Part shown: positions 1 to 7,635 of the stretch, piece after piece
Numbering within the stretch: the first letter of the stretch is position 1
Layout of the letters: every line of letters starts with the position of its first letter
Source of the DNA: CAZEDK01 sp964511025
GTDB lineage: Bacteria > Patescibacteriota > Gracilibacteria > UBA1369 > GWF2-33-10
Assembly (NCBI GenBank): GCA_964511025.1
Contig: CAZEDK010000006.1
Location: 1 to 43,075 of the forward strand
Direction of reading: 5' to 3'
Length of the DNA: 43,075 nucleotides
The notes under the pieces: generated by a model
What the model was told of the DNA's origin: nothing
What the model saw: only the letters and a program-made list of their open reading frames with translations
Databases searched by the model: none
Made by a program: the position numbers and the translations under genes

Positions 1-70
1 CATGTTCATATTCCTTATACTTAATATTAAGATTTTTTAAATACTCATAAATGTTTATTTGATTGGACAT
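1..70 (-). CDS. YbaK/ProX-type aminoacyl-tRNA deacylase, N-terminal fragment
   Basis: Only the first 23 codons are inside the window; the gene runs off the left edge. Reading the minus strand from the ATG at 70, the frame is open to the edge and ends in a segment LNIKYKEYEH preceded by a YEYLKNL helix. That resembles the start of the YbaK/prolyl-tRNA editing family, which typically begins with a short helix and an I-x-Y-x-x-Y-E-H-x-P strand. Such proteins hydrolyse mischarged tRNAs in the cytoplasm. No Shine-Dalgarno sequence precedes the ATG. The family call rests on about 20 residues and is tentative. Confidence 0.45.
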   Translation of the reverse strand, partial: MSNQINIYEYLKNLNIKYKEYEH

Positions 71-191
71 ACAAAAAATCAATAAAGCAAAGAATGGTCA
101 TGTAGGGCAAGCGGGTTACTACATTTTCAGGATACCATTATTAATAAAGAAAAGAAGACTTGAATTGGTTTTTTGAAAATAATAGAGTTAA

Positions 192-353
192 TATCCAATT
201 GATGATAAAAAATTTGTACCTTGGGAAAAATATAAATTCCCAAAAGATTTTGAGTCAAATAAAGGTGATTATACCAATGCTAGATTTTTAATGTATTCGA
301 AGCTTCAAATTCATTGCATTAAGCATATTTTGGATAACATTAGACGTATTTAA
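192..353 (+). pseudogene. possible C-terminal remnant of an unknown protein
   Basis: The stretch 71-387 has no full gene. On the plus strand an open frame of about 53 codons lies between a TAA at 189 and a TAA at 351. It has a protein-like composition (charged and aromatic residues, PWEKYKFPKDF, then a helix-like QIHCIKHILDNI end) but no obvious start codon at its front. It may be the tail of a decayed gene. I do not recognise the family, and chance openness in AT-rich DNA cannot be excluded. Confidence 0.2.
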
Positions 354-387
354 TAATGAAATTAACAATATAAGAGTAATTTACAAG

Positions 388-1515
388 CTATGCTTTATCT
401 TTTGTCTTCCAATCGCCTGTGGATGATAAACTTCCATAACTTGCTTTATTATTTCTATATGGATTTTGACCTGTATCTCTAGGTGGTATGCGAAGAGTAA
501 GTTTTGGTCCTTGATTTTCTTGCTCCCTTAGTTGTCGTTCAGCAATTTCCTTAGCTCTTTCTTGTATATCACCAAAATATCTTTCCACCCCCCCTACAGA
601 ACTAAAACCACCCTCTGTTACCCTTTCATTTATCCCAGCTCTAGTTGCTTCTACGCCAGCGGGGATTGGTGGAAGAGCTTCTGCCTGTTCATATGAATTT
701 CTTGTAAGTGGTAATTCTGCAGCTTTCACAGGTGTTTCTTTTGGAGTAACAGTTTGTTTTTTCTCATCTGCAAAAGCTCTCATATAAAAGCGATTTGCTT
801 CTCTGTATAAAATCAACTTAGCTCCACCATGAATAAATTTTATAAATGGGATTTTATCACAAGAAAAATCTATTCCTTCTACTCGCATTTCTGCACTTAA
901 AGGGTAAAGTCCATTAGATCTATTAAATGCAGCAGAGGTATAACTGTTATAATAAACAATAGTATCTCCAGTCCAATTTGGTACTTTTCTTAAATTTTCA
1001 CAAGCACTCCTAAAAGATTCAAATGCACGTTTTTGACAATCTTTTCCTATCTCATTACCGCGAAGTTCATACATATATCTATTAAAAATCGTACTAGCTT
1101 GTAAAGGCGGATAGTTCTTCTTAAGATCCCTTATATCTTTTAAAATATCTTTTACTTCTTTTCTACTTTCCTTTGGGACATGTTCTAGGTATTGGTACCA
1201 ATTATCAGAATCAATATCAGATAGTGTTGTATTTGTATTTGTATTTACTAAATTATTAAATTTATCACTTAAAGCTTCTAATTTTTCTAAACTGGCTCTA
1301 GCTTCATTGTTATCAACCATATCATTTAATTTCTGCCTGTACTCACCCCAGAAATTATTAATTGCCCTTAATAGTGCTTTTTCTGTATCTGCTTGAGAAT
1401 TATTTATAGCATTTTCGAATTTTTTATAGGTTACTTGGTCCAATAAATTAAGTGCAGCTATTGAAAGATTTTCTCTTTGCAATTCCATATTTAATGCATA
1501 AATTTTTAAACACAT
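388..1515 (-). CDS. hypothetical hydrophilic protein
   Basis: This 375-residue protein is not recognised. It is soluble-looking, with no signal peptide or membrane segment. The N-terminal 180 residues are predicted to be mostly helical (AALNLLDQV, EKALLRAINNF, LEKLEALSDKF, VKDILKDIRDLKK). A more strand-rich middle (about 185-250) follows. The last 120 residues are low-complexity, proline-, glutamate- and glutamine-rich, and look disordered with a charged helix (GDIQERAKEIAERQLREQE). The chosen ATG is at 1515; an internal ATG ten codons in (MELQREN) is an equally good start. It lies downstream of and in the same direction as the DUF4143 ATPase, 74 bases away, but nothing ties them functionally. 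Confidence 0.6.
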   Translation of the reverse strand: MCLKIYALNMELQRENLSIAALNLLDQVTYKKFENAINNSQADTEKALLRAINNFWGEYRQKLNDMVDNNEARASLEKLEALSDKFNNLVNTNTNTTLSDIDSDNWYQYLEHVPKESRKEVKDILKDIRDLKKNYPPLQASTIFNRYMYELRGNEIGKDCQKRAFESFRSACENLRKVPNWTGDTIVYYNSYTSAAFNRSNGLYPLSAEMRVEGIDFSCDKIPFIKFIHGGAKLILYREANRFYMRAFADEKKQTVTPKETPVKAAELPLTRNSYEQAEALPPIPAGVEATRAGINERVTEGGFSSVGGVERYFGDIQERAKEIAERQLREQENQGPKLTLRIPPRDTGQNPYRNNKASYGSLSSTGDWKTKDKA

Positions 1516-1589
1516 TTAAAATTTTACCATATTTTTATACTTATAGCAAATTAATTAATTAATTTTCTTTTTCTGATCATTTTGAATTG

Positions 1590-2762
1590 TCAAATTATCA
1601 AAGTTGATATGTTGTCCATTGTGATTGAATACGTTTGAGCATCTTGGTATGTGTTTTTGAAAGCGTATGATATCTCTTTTTTCTTAATCTTAATTTCACA
1701 GCCTATTTGCTTATCATCTTTGTCCAATATCAAATCAACCTCAGAACCTTGTTTAGTCCTCCAATAATAAAGTCCATATCTAAGCTTATAATAATCATTC
1801 AATTTCAAAATTTCATTAATCACAAAATTTTCAAAAACATTTCCATAATCAGGCCTGAATTCAATTTCAGAAAAATTATCTATCAGAGCATTTCTAATGC
1901 CAAGATCAACAAAATAAATCTTTTCGGTTTTACCTATTTCATCACGCCTATTTTTTCGAAAAGGAGAAAGTGTATATATGACAAAAGTTTGCTTCAAAAT
2001 CTCCATATAATCTATAACCGTTTGACGAGACATACCAATTCTTGAAGCAATATCGGAATAATTAATTTGACCTCCTATCTGATATGCCAAAAGTTTTAAA
2101 AGAGATATCAAATTTTTTGTATTTTTTACCAAATTAAGATAAAAAATATCTTTTAAAATGACACTATCCGCAAGTTCTATTAAATAATTAATTTTTTGAG
2201 AATTGTCATCTATATTCAAAATTTCCGGATATAAACCATAAGTCAAAGCATGTTTTATATGAGATTTGAAATCGCCACTGTTTTTATAATCATTTTTTAA
2301 AAATTCGAAATTAAGTTTGCCTGAAGTCTCGCTGATTACACCTGACTGCATTAAATATTCAGAAAACGTTAAAGGAAATAACCTATATGCTATTTTCCTT
2401 CCAGCCAAACTTTCACTTGCTTTATGTGCAATTTCAAGAGCTGATGAACCGCTAACTACAATATTAATGTATTGCATTTCATCTTTCATAACCTTGACAA
2501 CCAAGCCCGGATCATTCAGCCTTTGCACTTCATCCAAAATCAACATTTGTTTATCTCCTTTTTCATTGTCAATAATTGATTGTATTTTATCAATATCTCG
2601 CGAGTTAAAAACATCAATATAATTACTTTTTTCAAGGTTTATATACGTAGCATCAGGAAAAGTATTTTTTAAAATTGTTGTTTTACCAACCTGTCTTGGC
2701 CCTATCAGAACTAAAACTTTTTTTGATTTATTGGTCAAAATTTCCGAAAGAATTCTATACAT
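1590..2762 (-). CDS. AAA-family ATPase with DUF4143 domain
   Basis: This 390-residue protein has the architecture of the widespread prokaryotic AAA_14/DUF4143 family. A Walker A motif GPRQVGKT lies near residue 21, a Walker B-like MLILDEVQ near 73-80, a sensor-like SGSSALEI, and the family motif LAGRKIAYRLFPLTFSEYL. A winged-helix segment follows (DIASRIGMSRQTVIDYMEIL). The C-terminal domain has YYWRTKQGSEVDLIL followed by CEIKIKK, which fits a PD-(D/E)XK-like fold (D, then E-x-K). The cellular role of this family is not established; links to defence or toxin systems are only suggested by context. Two more family members lie at 38485-39636 and 39816-40937. A sigma70-type promoter is visible upstream. 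Confidence 0.88.
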   Translation of the reverse strand: MYRILSEILTNKSKKVLVLIGPRQVGKTTILKNTFPDATYINLEKSNYIDVFNSRDIDKIQSIIDNEKGDKQMLILDEVQRLNDPGLVVKVMKDEMQYINIVVSGSSALEIAHKASESLAGRKIAYRLFPLTFSEYLMQSGVISETSGKLNFEFLKNDYKNSGDFKSHIKHALTYGLYPEILNIDDNSQKINYLIELADSVILKDIFYLNLVKNTKNLISLLKLLAYQIGGQINYSDIASRIGMSRQTVIDYMEILKQTFVIYTLSPFRKNRRDEIGKTEKIYFVDLGIRNALIDNFSEIEFRPDYGNVFENFVINEILKLNDYYKLRYGLYYWRTKQGSEVDLILDKDDKQIGCEIKIKKKEISYAFKNTYQDAQTYSITMDNISTLII

Positions 2763-2794
2763 AATACAAAAAGTAACGTCTATAGTGCAAGTAC

Positions 2795-2823
2795 AGTATA
2801 CAAAAAACTACGACTTTTTGCAA
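2795..2823 (-). promoter_or_regulatory. sigma70-type promoter of the DUF4143 ATPase
   Basis: On the minus strand TTGCAA (2818-2823) and TATACT (2795-2800) are separated by exactly 17 bases. The ATG is 32 bases downstream of the -10 hexamer. The hexamers and spacing are seen directly; use as a promoter is inferred. Confidence 0.5.
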
Positions 2824-2836
2824 GATACTAAATAGC

Positions 2837-3034
2837 AACTGCTCACTGCTTTTTACCATTCTTGATTGTCATTCCAGCGGAGGCTGGAATCCAGTAGGAT
2901 AAACTTGTTTGTATTTCAAGCTGAAACAATATCTTAAGGCTATCGCAACATAATTAGCAGCTCTGGATCCTGAAATGAATTCAGGATGACAATTCAATGG
3001 AGTTGACTACATTATACAAAGCAGTGAGCAGTTA
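2837..3034. repeat. nested palindromic intergenic element
   Basis: The outer arms AACTGCTCACTGCTTT and AAAGCAGTGAGCAGTT are complementary and are made of 7-bp units (AACTGCT, CACTGCT). Inside them a second pair, ATTGTCATTCC and GGATGACAAT, is also complementary. Within that are two small hairpins: a TTCCAGC/GCTGGAA pair at about 2872-2887 and a TCCTGAA/TTCAGGA pair at about 2968-2986. The GTCATTCC...GGAATCCAG type of hairpin resembles dispersed REP-like elements found in many bacteria. The element fills the gap between the ATPase promoter and the 3' end of recF and may also end transcripts. No transposase is present. Confidence 0.6.
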
Positions 3035-3036
3035 CA

Positions 3037-4080
3037 CTAAATAAACACTTTTTCCATCTGAATATTTGGCAATTCATGCTCTTGGAGGCTTGTGCTAATA
3101 AATACTTGCGAGCCTTTTATTAATGACAACAAATGTTCCTGACGACCAAGATCCAGCTCTGAGAAAACATCGTCAAGGAGAATAACCGGACTTTTGTTTA
3201 AATGTTTTTTGAAAAAATTTCTTTCAGCGAGTTTAAGCGCAAGCACTATTGATCTGCATTCTCCTCTTGAACCGAATATGTTGGCAGCATGTGTATTCAA
3301 AAAAACTTCAAAATCATCTCTGTGCGGTCCAATTGTTGTAGCCTTTCTGGCCAAATCCATATAAAAAGCAGTCTTTAACTCATCAGCGTAATTTTTTGAA
3401 CTTTTATAAGAAATTTTCAAATCGTCATTTTTGGCTGCAATTTGTCTATAGAAATATTCAAAATCAGACGCTATTTCTTCAAAAAATTTATTTCTAGTTT
3501 CAATTATCTTATTGCCATACGGAATAATTTGCTCATTCCATATATTTATATCTTCTTTGTCTGCCTTCTTTTCAAAAATCATTCCAAGTAACTTGTTTCT
3601 CCTGATAATTAATTTTTCGTACTTCATCAAAGCTTCAAAATATTCCGGAAATATTTGACAAAGAACAGTGTTCATATATCTCCTTCTGCGCGAAGGTTCA
3701 AGATAAATCAAATTAAGTTCTTCTGGAGAAAAAAAAGAAATCGCAAAAGTTCCTAAATATTTTTTCAAAGCTATAGGCAAATTTGATTTTTTGAGAGATT
3801 TCTTAAGCGAAGGACTTATTTGATAAAAATATTCAAGCGAGACATCTCTCTTAGCACTCAATTCGCACGATACGCGAAAATAGCCCTTGCCAAAACTAAC
3901 TAAATCTTTTGTTTCATTCGTTCTAAAAGATTTTGTTAATGCCAAAGTATATATCGCCTCCAAAATATTGGTTTTGCCTATTGCATTTTTTCCCAAGAAA
4001 ACAGTTATATTCTGAGCTTGAAAATTAAGCTCAAAATCCAAATGATTGCGAAAATTCTCTAATTTTAATTTTTTTAACAT
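3037..4080 (-). CDS. recF: DNA replication and repair protein RecF
   Basis: RecF is an SMC-like ABC ATPase that binds gapped DNA and helps RecOR load RecA. The protein shows Walker A GKNAIGKT at residues 30-37, the family segment IGPHRDDFEV, an ABC signature-like GSRGECRSI and Walker B VILLDDVFSELD. The D-loop and final switch region (ISTSLQEHE) follow. The open frame extends 23 codons further upstream, but residues before MLKKLKLENFRNH do not look like RecF and enter repeat DNA, so I place the start at 4080, giving 347 residues, typical for the family. No SD site is obvious. It is divergent from the MscS gene, with a heptamer array between them. The usual dnaA-dnaN neighbours are absent. Confidence 0.95.
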   Translation of the reverse strand: MLKKLKLENFRNHLDFELNFQAQNITVFLGKNAIGKTNILEAIYTLALTKSFRTNETKDLVSFGKGYFRVSCELSAKRDVSLEYFYQISPSLKKSLKKSNLPIALKKYLGTFAISFFSPEELNLIYLEPSRRRRYMNTVLCQIFPEYFEALMKYEKLIIRRNKLLGMIFEKKADKEDINIWNEQIIPYGNKIIETRNKFFEEIASDFEYFYRQIAAKNDDLKISYKSSKNYADELKTAFYMDLARKATTIGPHRDDFEVFLNTHAANIFGSRGECRSIVLALKLAERNFFKKHLNKSPVILLDDVFSELDLGRQEHLLSLIKGSQVFISTSLQEHELPNIQMEKVFI

Positions 4081-4133
4081 ATTTAACATAACTGTATAAC
4101 AATATAACAATTTTTCAAAAAATCCACTTATTT

Positions 4134-4168
4134 TCTCAGCTCTCAGCACTCAGCTCTCGGCTCTCGAA
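4134..4168. repeat. 7-bp tandem repeat array (TCTCAGC type)
   Basis: Five consecutive 7-bp units are seen: TCTCAGC, TCTCAGC, ACTCAGC, TCTCGGC, TCTCGAA. The array ends 8 bases before the extended -10 of the MscS gene promoter. No facing inverted arm is clear here. The units match those in pabB and pabC. Confidence 0.8.
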
Positions 4169-4176
4169 TCTAATTA

Positions 4177-4185
4177 TGGTATAAT
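4177..4185 (+). promoter_or_regulatory. extended -10 promoter of the MscS gene
   Basis: TGGTATAAT gives a perfect TATAAT with an upstream TG at the extended -10 position. The ATG is 24 bases further on. No good -35 is visible because the upstream DNA is the heptamer array, which fits an extended -10 promoter. Confidence 0.5.
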
Positions 4186-4209
4186 AACCTGATTTTAACT
4201 AAAAATACT

Positions 4210-5316
4210 ATGTTTATAGAAATAGCAGAAGCTGCAAATGTAGTAGCAAAAGGAGAAGAAGCTGCCGATCAAAGTCAGGTAGCAGTTTTTAATTTTTTGA
4301 GCTTTTTGTGGGATAGAATCGATAACTGGATCGCAGCCCTTGTTGTTGGACTTTTTGCTGTGTATTTCGCAAAAACAATCAAAAAACTCGTAATCAATAA
4401 AATTTCAGATCAAGTCGATGATACACATGGAGACGTAATCATTTTGGCAGGAAGGGCTACTTATGTTGGGATACTATCTGTTGGGATTACCGCGGCTTTA
4501 AAAGTAGCCGGCATAGATATCACGGCAATTATAGCTGCTGTCGGTTTTGGCATTGGATTTGCTTTGCAAGATCTAATTATGAACTTCATTGCCGGAGTGC
4601 TGATTCTCATCAATCATCCATTCAAAATTGGAGATATGATACAAGTAAACGGTACGCTTGGAAAAGTAGAAGACATACAATCAAGATCAACAATAATGAA
4701 AGGACTTGATGGCGTGAGAATAGTCGTTCCAAATTCTGATTTAATCAACAATCAGATAACCAACTTCACAAGTAATCCGTTCCGCAGAATAGAGGTTATC
4801 GCGAGCATTGATTATAATACAGATATTCAAAAAGCAATTCAGGTATGTAGAGCTGTCGTTGAGACTAATCCAAAAATTAACAAAGAACCCAAGCCAAGTC
4901 TAACAATTGAAGAATTTGGTGATTATTCGATAGATATTATGATTCGATTCTGGGTAGATGCGCATTCTTCATGGCTGGATACAAGAACTGAGATAATACA
5001 ACAAATTAAAGTAGCCTTTGATAAGAGCGGGCTTAATATGCCATATCCAACTCAGACTCTTTATTTAGAAAAAAACGATTCAACAAATGAAGAAAAATTA
5101 ATCAGTTCGCTTGCTAATCCTCTCCAGACAAATGAAGCAAAAGAAGAAGAAACTTCAATAAAAATTGACTTAGGCAAAGCACAAGCAAGTCCAATAAGAA
5201 TATCCAATATTGATATTCAACAAGTACAGCCAATCAAGCAAGATTTTGTGATCGTTCCTCCAATTGAAGAACACAAAGATCTCAAAGGAGCGGATTTTTT
5301 GAGCAATATTAATTAG
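4210..5316 (+). CDS. MscS-family small-conductance mechanosensitive channel
   Basis: The 368-residue protein matches MscS channels, which open under membrane tension to release solutes during osmotic downshock. Membrane segments fall at about 39-59, 76-98 and 103-135; the last is the Gly/Ala-rich pore helix (IIAAVGFGIGFALQDLIMNFIAG). The beta domain follows with HPFKIGDMIQVNG and VVPNSDLINNQITNFT, typical of the family. The soluble alpha/beta domain extends to about 290. A hydrophilic tail of about 75 residues is unusual and not recognised. The gene has its own promoter and is convergent with the CofE-like gene, the stops being 10 bases apart. Confidence 0.93.
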   Translation: MFIEIAEAANVVAKGEEAADQSQVAVFNFLSFLWDRIDNWIAALVVGLFAVYFAKTIKKLVINKISDQVDDTHGDVIILAGRATYVGILSVGITAALKVAGIDITAIIAAVGFGIGFALQDLIMNFIAGVLILINHPFKIGDMIQVNGTLGKVEDIQSRSTIMKGLDGVRIVVPNSDLINNQITNFTSNPFRRIEVIASIDYNTDIQKAIQVCRAVVETNPKINKEPKPSLTIEEFGDYSIDIMIRFWVDAHSSWLDTRTEIIQQIKVAFDKSGLNMPYPTQTLYLEKNDSTNEEKLISSLANPLQTNEAKEEETSIKIDLGKAQASPIRISNIDIQQVQPIKQDFVIVPPIEEHKDLKGADFLSNIN

Positions 5317-5326
5317 ATTTAGTCTA

Positions 5327-6043
5327 TTAAATATTCAATATTCCTTTAAACAAATCCTCTTCAATAGATATTTTTACTTCATTTGGATTTATTTTTGTAT
5401 CTGTAAATTTCACGTTTGGATTTTGAATCAAAGCAAATGGAATTGATTCATCACTTTCCCCTATTACAAGCAAAGCGGCCGAGCTTAAACTATCAGCCAA
5501 ATTTCTAGTTGTTACTTTTAGCGGTTTTCCATACAAATCATTTTTTCCGCGACAATCTTCAACTCCAATGAAACCTGCATAGCCCAACGAAATTCCAGTA
5601 ACTCCTCTTCTAAGCGGACTGCAAATTGAATCACAAATTACTATTCCAAAATTTTGCAAATTATATTTTTGCTTCAGAGCTCTACATAATTTATCAGCAA
5701 ATTCATAAGGCTTATCAGGCCAGAGAATACAAGTTCCTTCTGGCACATTTGATTTGTCAATTCCTGCATTGGCAATAAAAATTCCATCTTTCAGCGTAAG
5801 CCATTCATTGTGTGGACTTATGTAATCAGCCTCTTTTTTTACTAATTTTCTAAAATTCTCTTCGTGTCCTTCATTTCCAAGTCCAATTAGCCTGCCTTGA
5901 CTCAAAGCTACAATTTTTGACGCAATTATAAGCATATTTTCGTTTTCTAAAGTTAGATTATTTAAGAGCAAAATTTCATTTATTGTTTTTTCAAAATCGA
6001 AGTTTTTTTCTAAAATTGCCGATTTGAGACCTATAATATTCAT
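5327..6043 (-). CDS. CofE-like F420-0:glutamate ligase family protein
   Basis: The 238-residue protein belongs to the F420_ligase family. CofE adds glutamate to coenzyme F420-0 using GTP. Seen here are EADYISPHNEWLTLKDG, GIDKSNVPEGTCILWP, VICDSICSPLRRGVTGISLGY and GVEDCRGKNDLYGKPLKVT, which correspond to the conserved core including acidic metal-binding positions. No other F420 biosynthesis gene is in the window, and F420 is not expected in this kind of organism, so the substrate may differ. It is the last gene of a minus-strand operon; the ApbE gene ends 6 bases upstream. Its link with flavin genes suggests modification of a flavin-related or other cofactor, but that is inference. Confidence 0.8.
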   Translation of the reverse strand: MNIIGLKSAILEKNFDFEKTINEILLLNNLTLENENMLIIASKIVALSQGRLIGLGNEGHEENFRKLVKKEADYISPHNEWLTLKDGIFIANAGIDKSNVPEGTCILWPDKPYEFADKLCRALKQKYNLQNFGIVICDSICSPLRRGVTGISLGYAGFIGVEDCRGKNDLYGKPLKVTTRNLADSLSSAALLVIGESDESIPFALIQNPNVKFTDTKINPNEVKISIEEDLFKGILNI

Positions 6044-6049
6044 AAAATG

Positions 6050-6952
6050 CTAAGTTTGCATATATAAATTAGCAAGAAATCCGTCAGTTCTACAAATTTT
6101 TCCATTTTTACTTATTAACATTGCTTCTATTTGTTTAAAATTTTTCAAAAATTCTTTTGCCCTGTCGTAACCCATTACAAAAAGAGCCGTTGAATAAGTG
6201 TCACTCAAAATGCCTGAATTTCCTTGTGTAAAAACTCCAAGCATATCATTTGCAGGAATGAAATTAATCGGATTCACCAAATGATGTTTGTTTTGCCATT
6301 TTCTTTTGTTTGCAGCACTTGAAGCTAGAAATAACTGACTGGCAATTTCGATTTCTCCGATAATTTCTGTAGTATTTAAAGGGTTTTCAAAAAAAACTTT
6401 CCATTTATTTCCTTTCCCATCTAAACCTTTTACAAAAATATCTCCACCAGCATTTACAAATACATTTTCAAAATTTTTTAAAATATCTGCGACTCTATCC
6501 AGAGCGTAACCTTTCCCAATTCCTCCTAAATCTATCTGTCTATTCAGTTTTACTCTTTGAGTTTTGCAATCTATTTCTAAAGGTTTACTGCTAAAAGCCC
6601 CCTTGACAAAGGGGGTTGGGGGATTAATTTCCACAGAATATTTGTTGCCATATCCCCAACTTTCCAAAATTTTTTTAACCGAAACATCAAAATATCCCTG
6701 CGTATCTCTATACATTTTCTCTGCAAATTTCAAAAGTTCTAAAAATTCACTATCCACTTTTTGCCAAGTATCTAACTTTGAATTAAGGCAATCTAAATCA
6801 TTATGCCGCAAAAACCTGGAAAATTTTTTCTCTATTCTTTCAATTTCAGTAAAAGATTTTGACAAAAATTCTTGCGCTAAAGTTAAATCATTTCCGACAA
6901 TTGAAATTTCTATCAATGTTCCCAGCAGTTCTCTTTTATCATTTAATAACAT
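6050..6952 (-). CDS. apbE: FAD:protein FMN transferase (ApbE family)
   Basis: ApbE uses FAD to attach FMN covalently to Ser/Thr of extracytoplasmic redox proteins. The 300-residue protein shows IDLGGIGKGYALD (FAD site), NAGGDIFVKG, HHLVNP and DTYSTALFVMGYD (metal-binding Asp/Thr). No signal peptide or lipobox is seen at the N-terminus (MLLNDKRELLGTLIEIS), although many ApbE proteins are exported; an upstream start cannot be ruled out. Residues around 110-119 (NPPTPFVKGAF) come from a palindromic DNA insert and lie between conserved blocks. It sits 24 bases after the FMN-binding lipoprotein, its likely substrate, and 6 bases before the CofE-like gene. Confidence 0.92.
   Translation of the reverse strand: MLLNDKRELLGTLIEISIVGNDLTLAQEFLSKSFTEIERIEKKFSRFLRHNDLDCLNSKLDTWQKVDSEFLELLKFAEKMYRDTQGYFDVSVKKILESWGYGNKYSVEINPPTPFVKGAFSSKPLEIDCKTQRVKLNRQIDLGGIGKGYALDRVADILKNFENVFVNAGGDIFVKGLDGKGNKWKVFFENPLNTTEIIGEIEIASQLFLASSAANKRKWQNKHHLVNPINFIPANDMLGVFTQGNSGILSDTYSTALFVMGYDRAKEFLKNFKQIEAMLISKNGKICRTDGFLANLYMQT
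6597..6626. repeat. palindromic element inside apbE
   Basis: CCCCCTT (6598-6604) pairs with AAGGGGG (6609-6615) around a GACA loop, followed by TTGGGGGATT. It is one of the few GC-rich spots in the region and encodes the peptide PPTPFVKGAF on the minus strand. Similar G/C-tract hairpins reading PPTPF-x-KG occur as dispersed repeats in other bacteria. The frame of apbE is preserved. Confidence 0.65.
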
Positions 6953-6976
6953 TCTGAAAATACTAGTCGCTAATCA

Positions 6977-7564
6977 CTAATTTTTAGCCTGTTCTTTCAA
7001 CGAAGCTAAAGCCACATTAAAACCATTTACAGTCAAAGATGATCCATTCACTTTTCCAAACGAAATCTCATCAAGCTTTTTACCAATTACAATAGCTGAG
7101 ACACCAGCAGCAAACTGTTCCTGGTAAGATTTGCTTGTTGCGTTAGCTGAGTTCGGTCTAACTGAGACTCCTGTAATGAAATCGTTATCAAGACTAAGAA
7201 CAACAGAAATATTTTCATTACCTGCTGGACTTGTATATGAACCATCAAGATTATATGTCCCATTTGCATAAATTGTGGCATCAGCAACCGGTTGCTGAGA
7301 TTGAGTTTGATAATTAGTACTTGGTTGTGGTTCTGGCTGTATTTCAAGCACAGGAGCAACGGATTCTATACTGTTTTCCTTCACAGAAGATTCATCCTCT
7401 GGCGGATACTCCCCTCCTTTTGCCTCATCTTCAGTATTTTTTAAATCTGATTCTTGCACGGTTTCTTCAGTAATATTCGAATCTGTCTCCTCTTCTTTAC
7501 AACCTGTCAATAAAAAACCGCTCACAAGTACAATGAAAAGTAAATAATATAATGTTTTGTTCAT
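6977..7564 (-). CDS. FMN-binding domain lipoprotein
   Basis: The N-terminus is a lipoprotein signal: MNK, a hydrophobic stretch, then LLTGC with the lipobox Cys at residue 22. A disordered acidic linker (about 23-100) follows, then an FMN_bind domain at about 103-195 (GTYNLDGSYTSPAGNENI..., SYQEQFAAGVSAIVIGKKLDE). The canonical flavinylation motif D-x-x-[ST]-G-A-[ST] is only partly present: near the C-terminus GKVNGSSLTVNG keeps the Gly and the acceptor Ser but not the Asp. It probably sits outside the membrane and carries electrons via FMN added by the adjacent ApbE. It is the first gene of the operon FMN lipoprotein-apbE-CofE-like, 71 bases from the divergent NqrB/RnfD-like gene. Confidence 0.82.
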   Translation of the reverse strand: MNKTLYYLLFIVLVSGFLLTGCKEEETDSNITEETVQESDLKNTEDEAKGGEYPPEDESSVKENSIESVAPVLEIQPEPQPSTNYQTQSQQPVADATIYANGTYNLDGSYTSPAGNENISVVLSLDNDFITGVSVRPNSANATSKSYQEQFAAGVSAIVIGKKLDEISFGKVNGSSLTVNGFNVALASLKEQAKN

Positions 7565-7598
7565 GTTGATTAAAAAGTTTAGAAAATCGAAAAAATCT

Positions 7599-7609
7599 GT
7601 TAGACTAAC
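7599..7609. promoter_or_regulatory. palindrome between divergent flavin genes
   Basis: GTTAGACTAAC is an 11-bp perfect palindrome near the middle of the 71-base gap between the divergent FMN lipoprotein and NqrB/RnfD-like genes. A shared regulator site is possible; no regulator is identified. Confidence 0.25.
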
Positions 7610-7635
7610 TGTAAAAAATTTTAAATTGAAATCTT

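Noticed and set aside
1707..2622. Plus-strand reading frames opposite the first DUF4143 ATPase
   Set aside because: They have no family features and lie fully within a well-supported gene on the other strand.
4081..4149. Longer recF start at 4149
   Set aside because: The extra 23 residues come from AT-rich spacer and repeat DNA and do not resemble RecF, which begins close to the LENFRNH segment.
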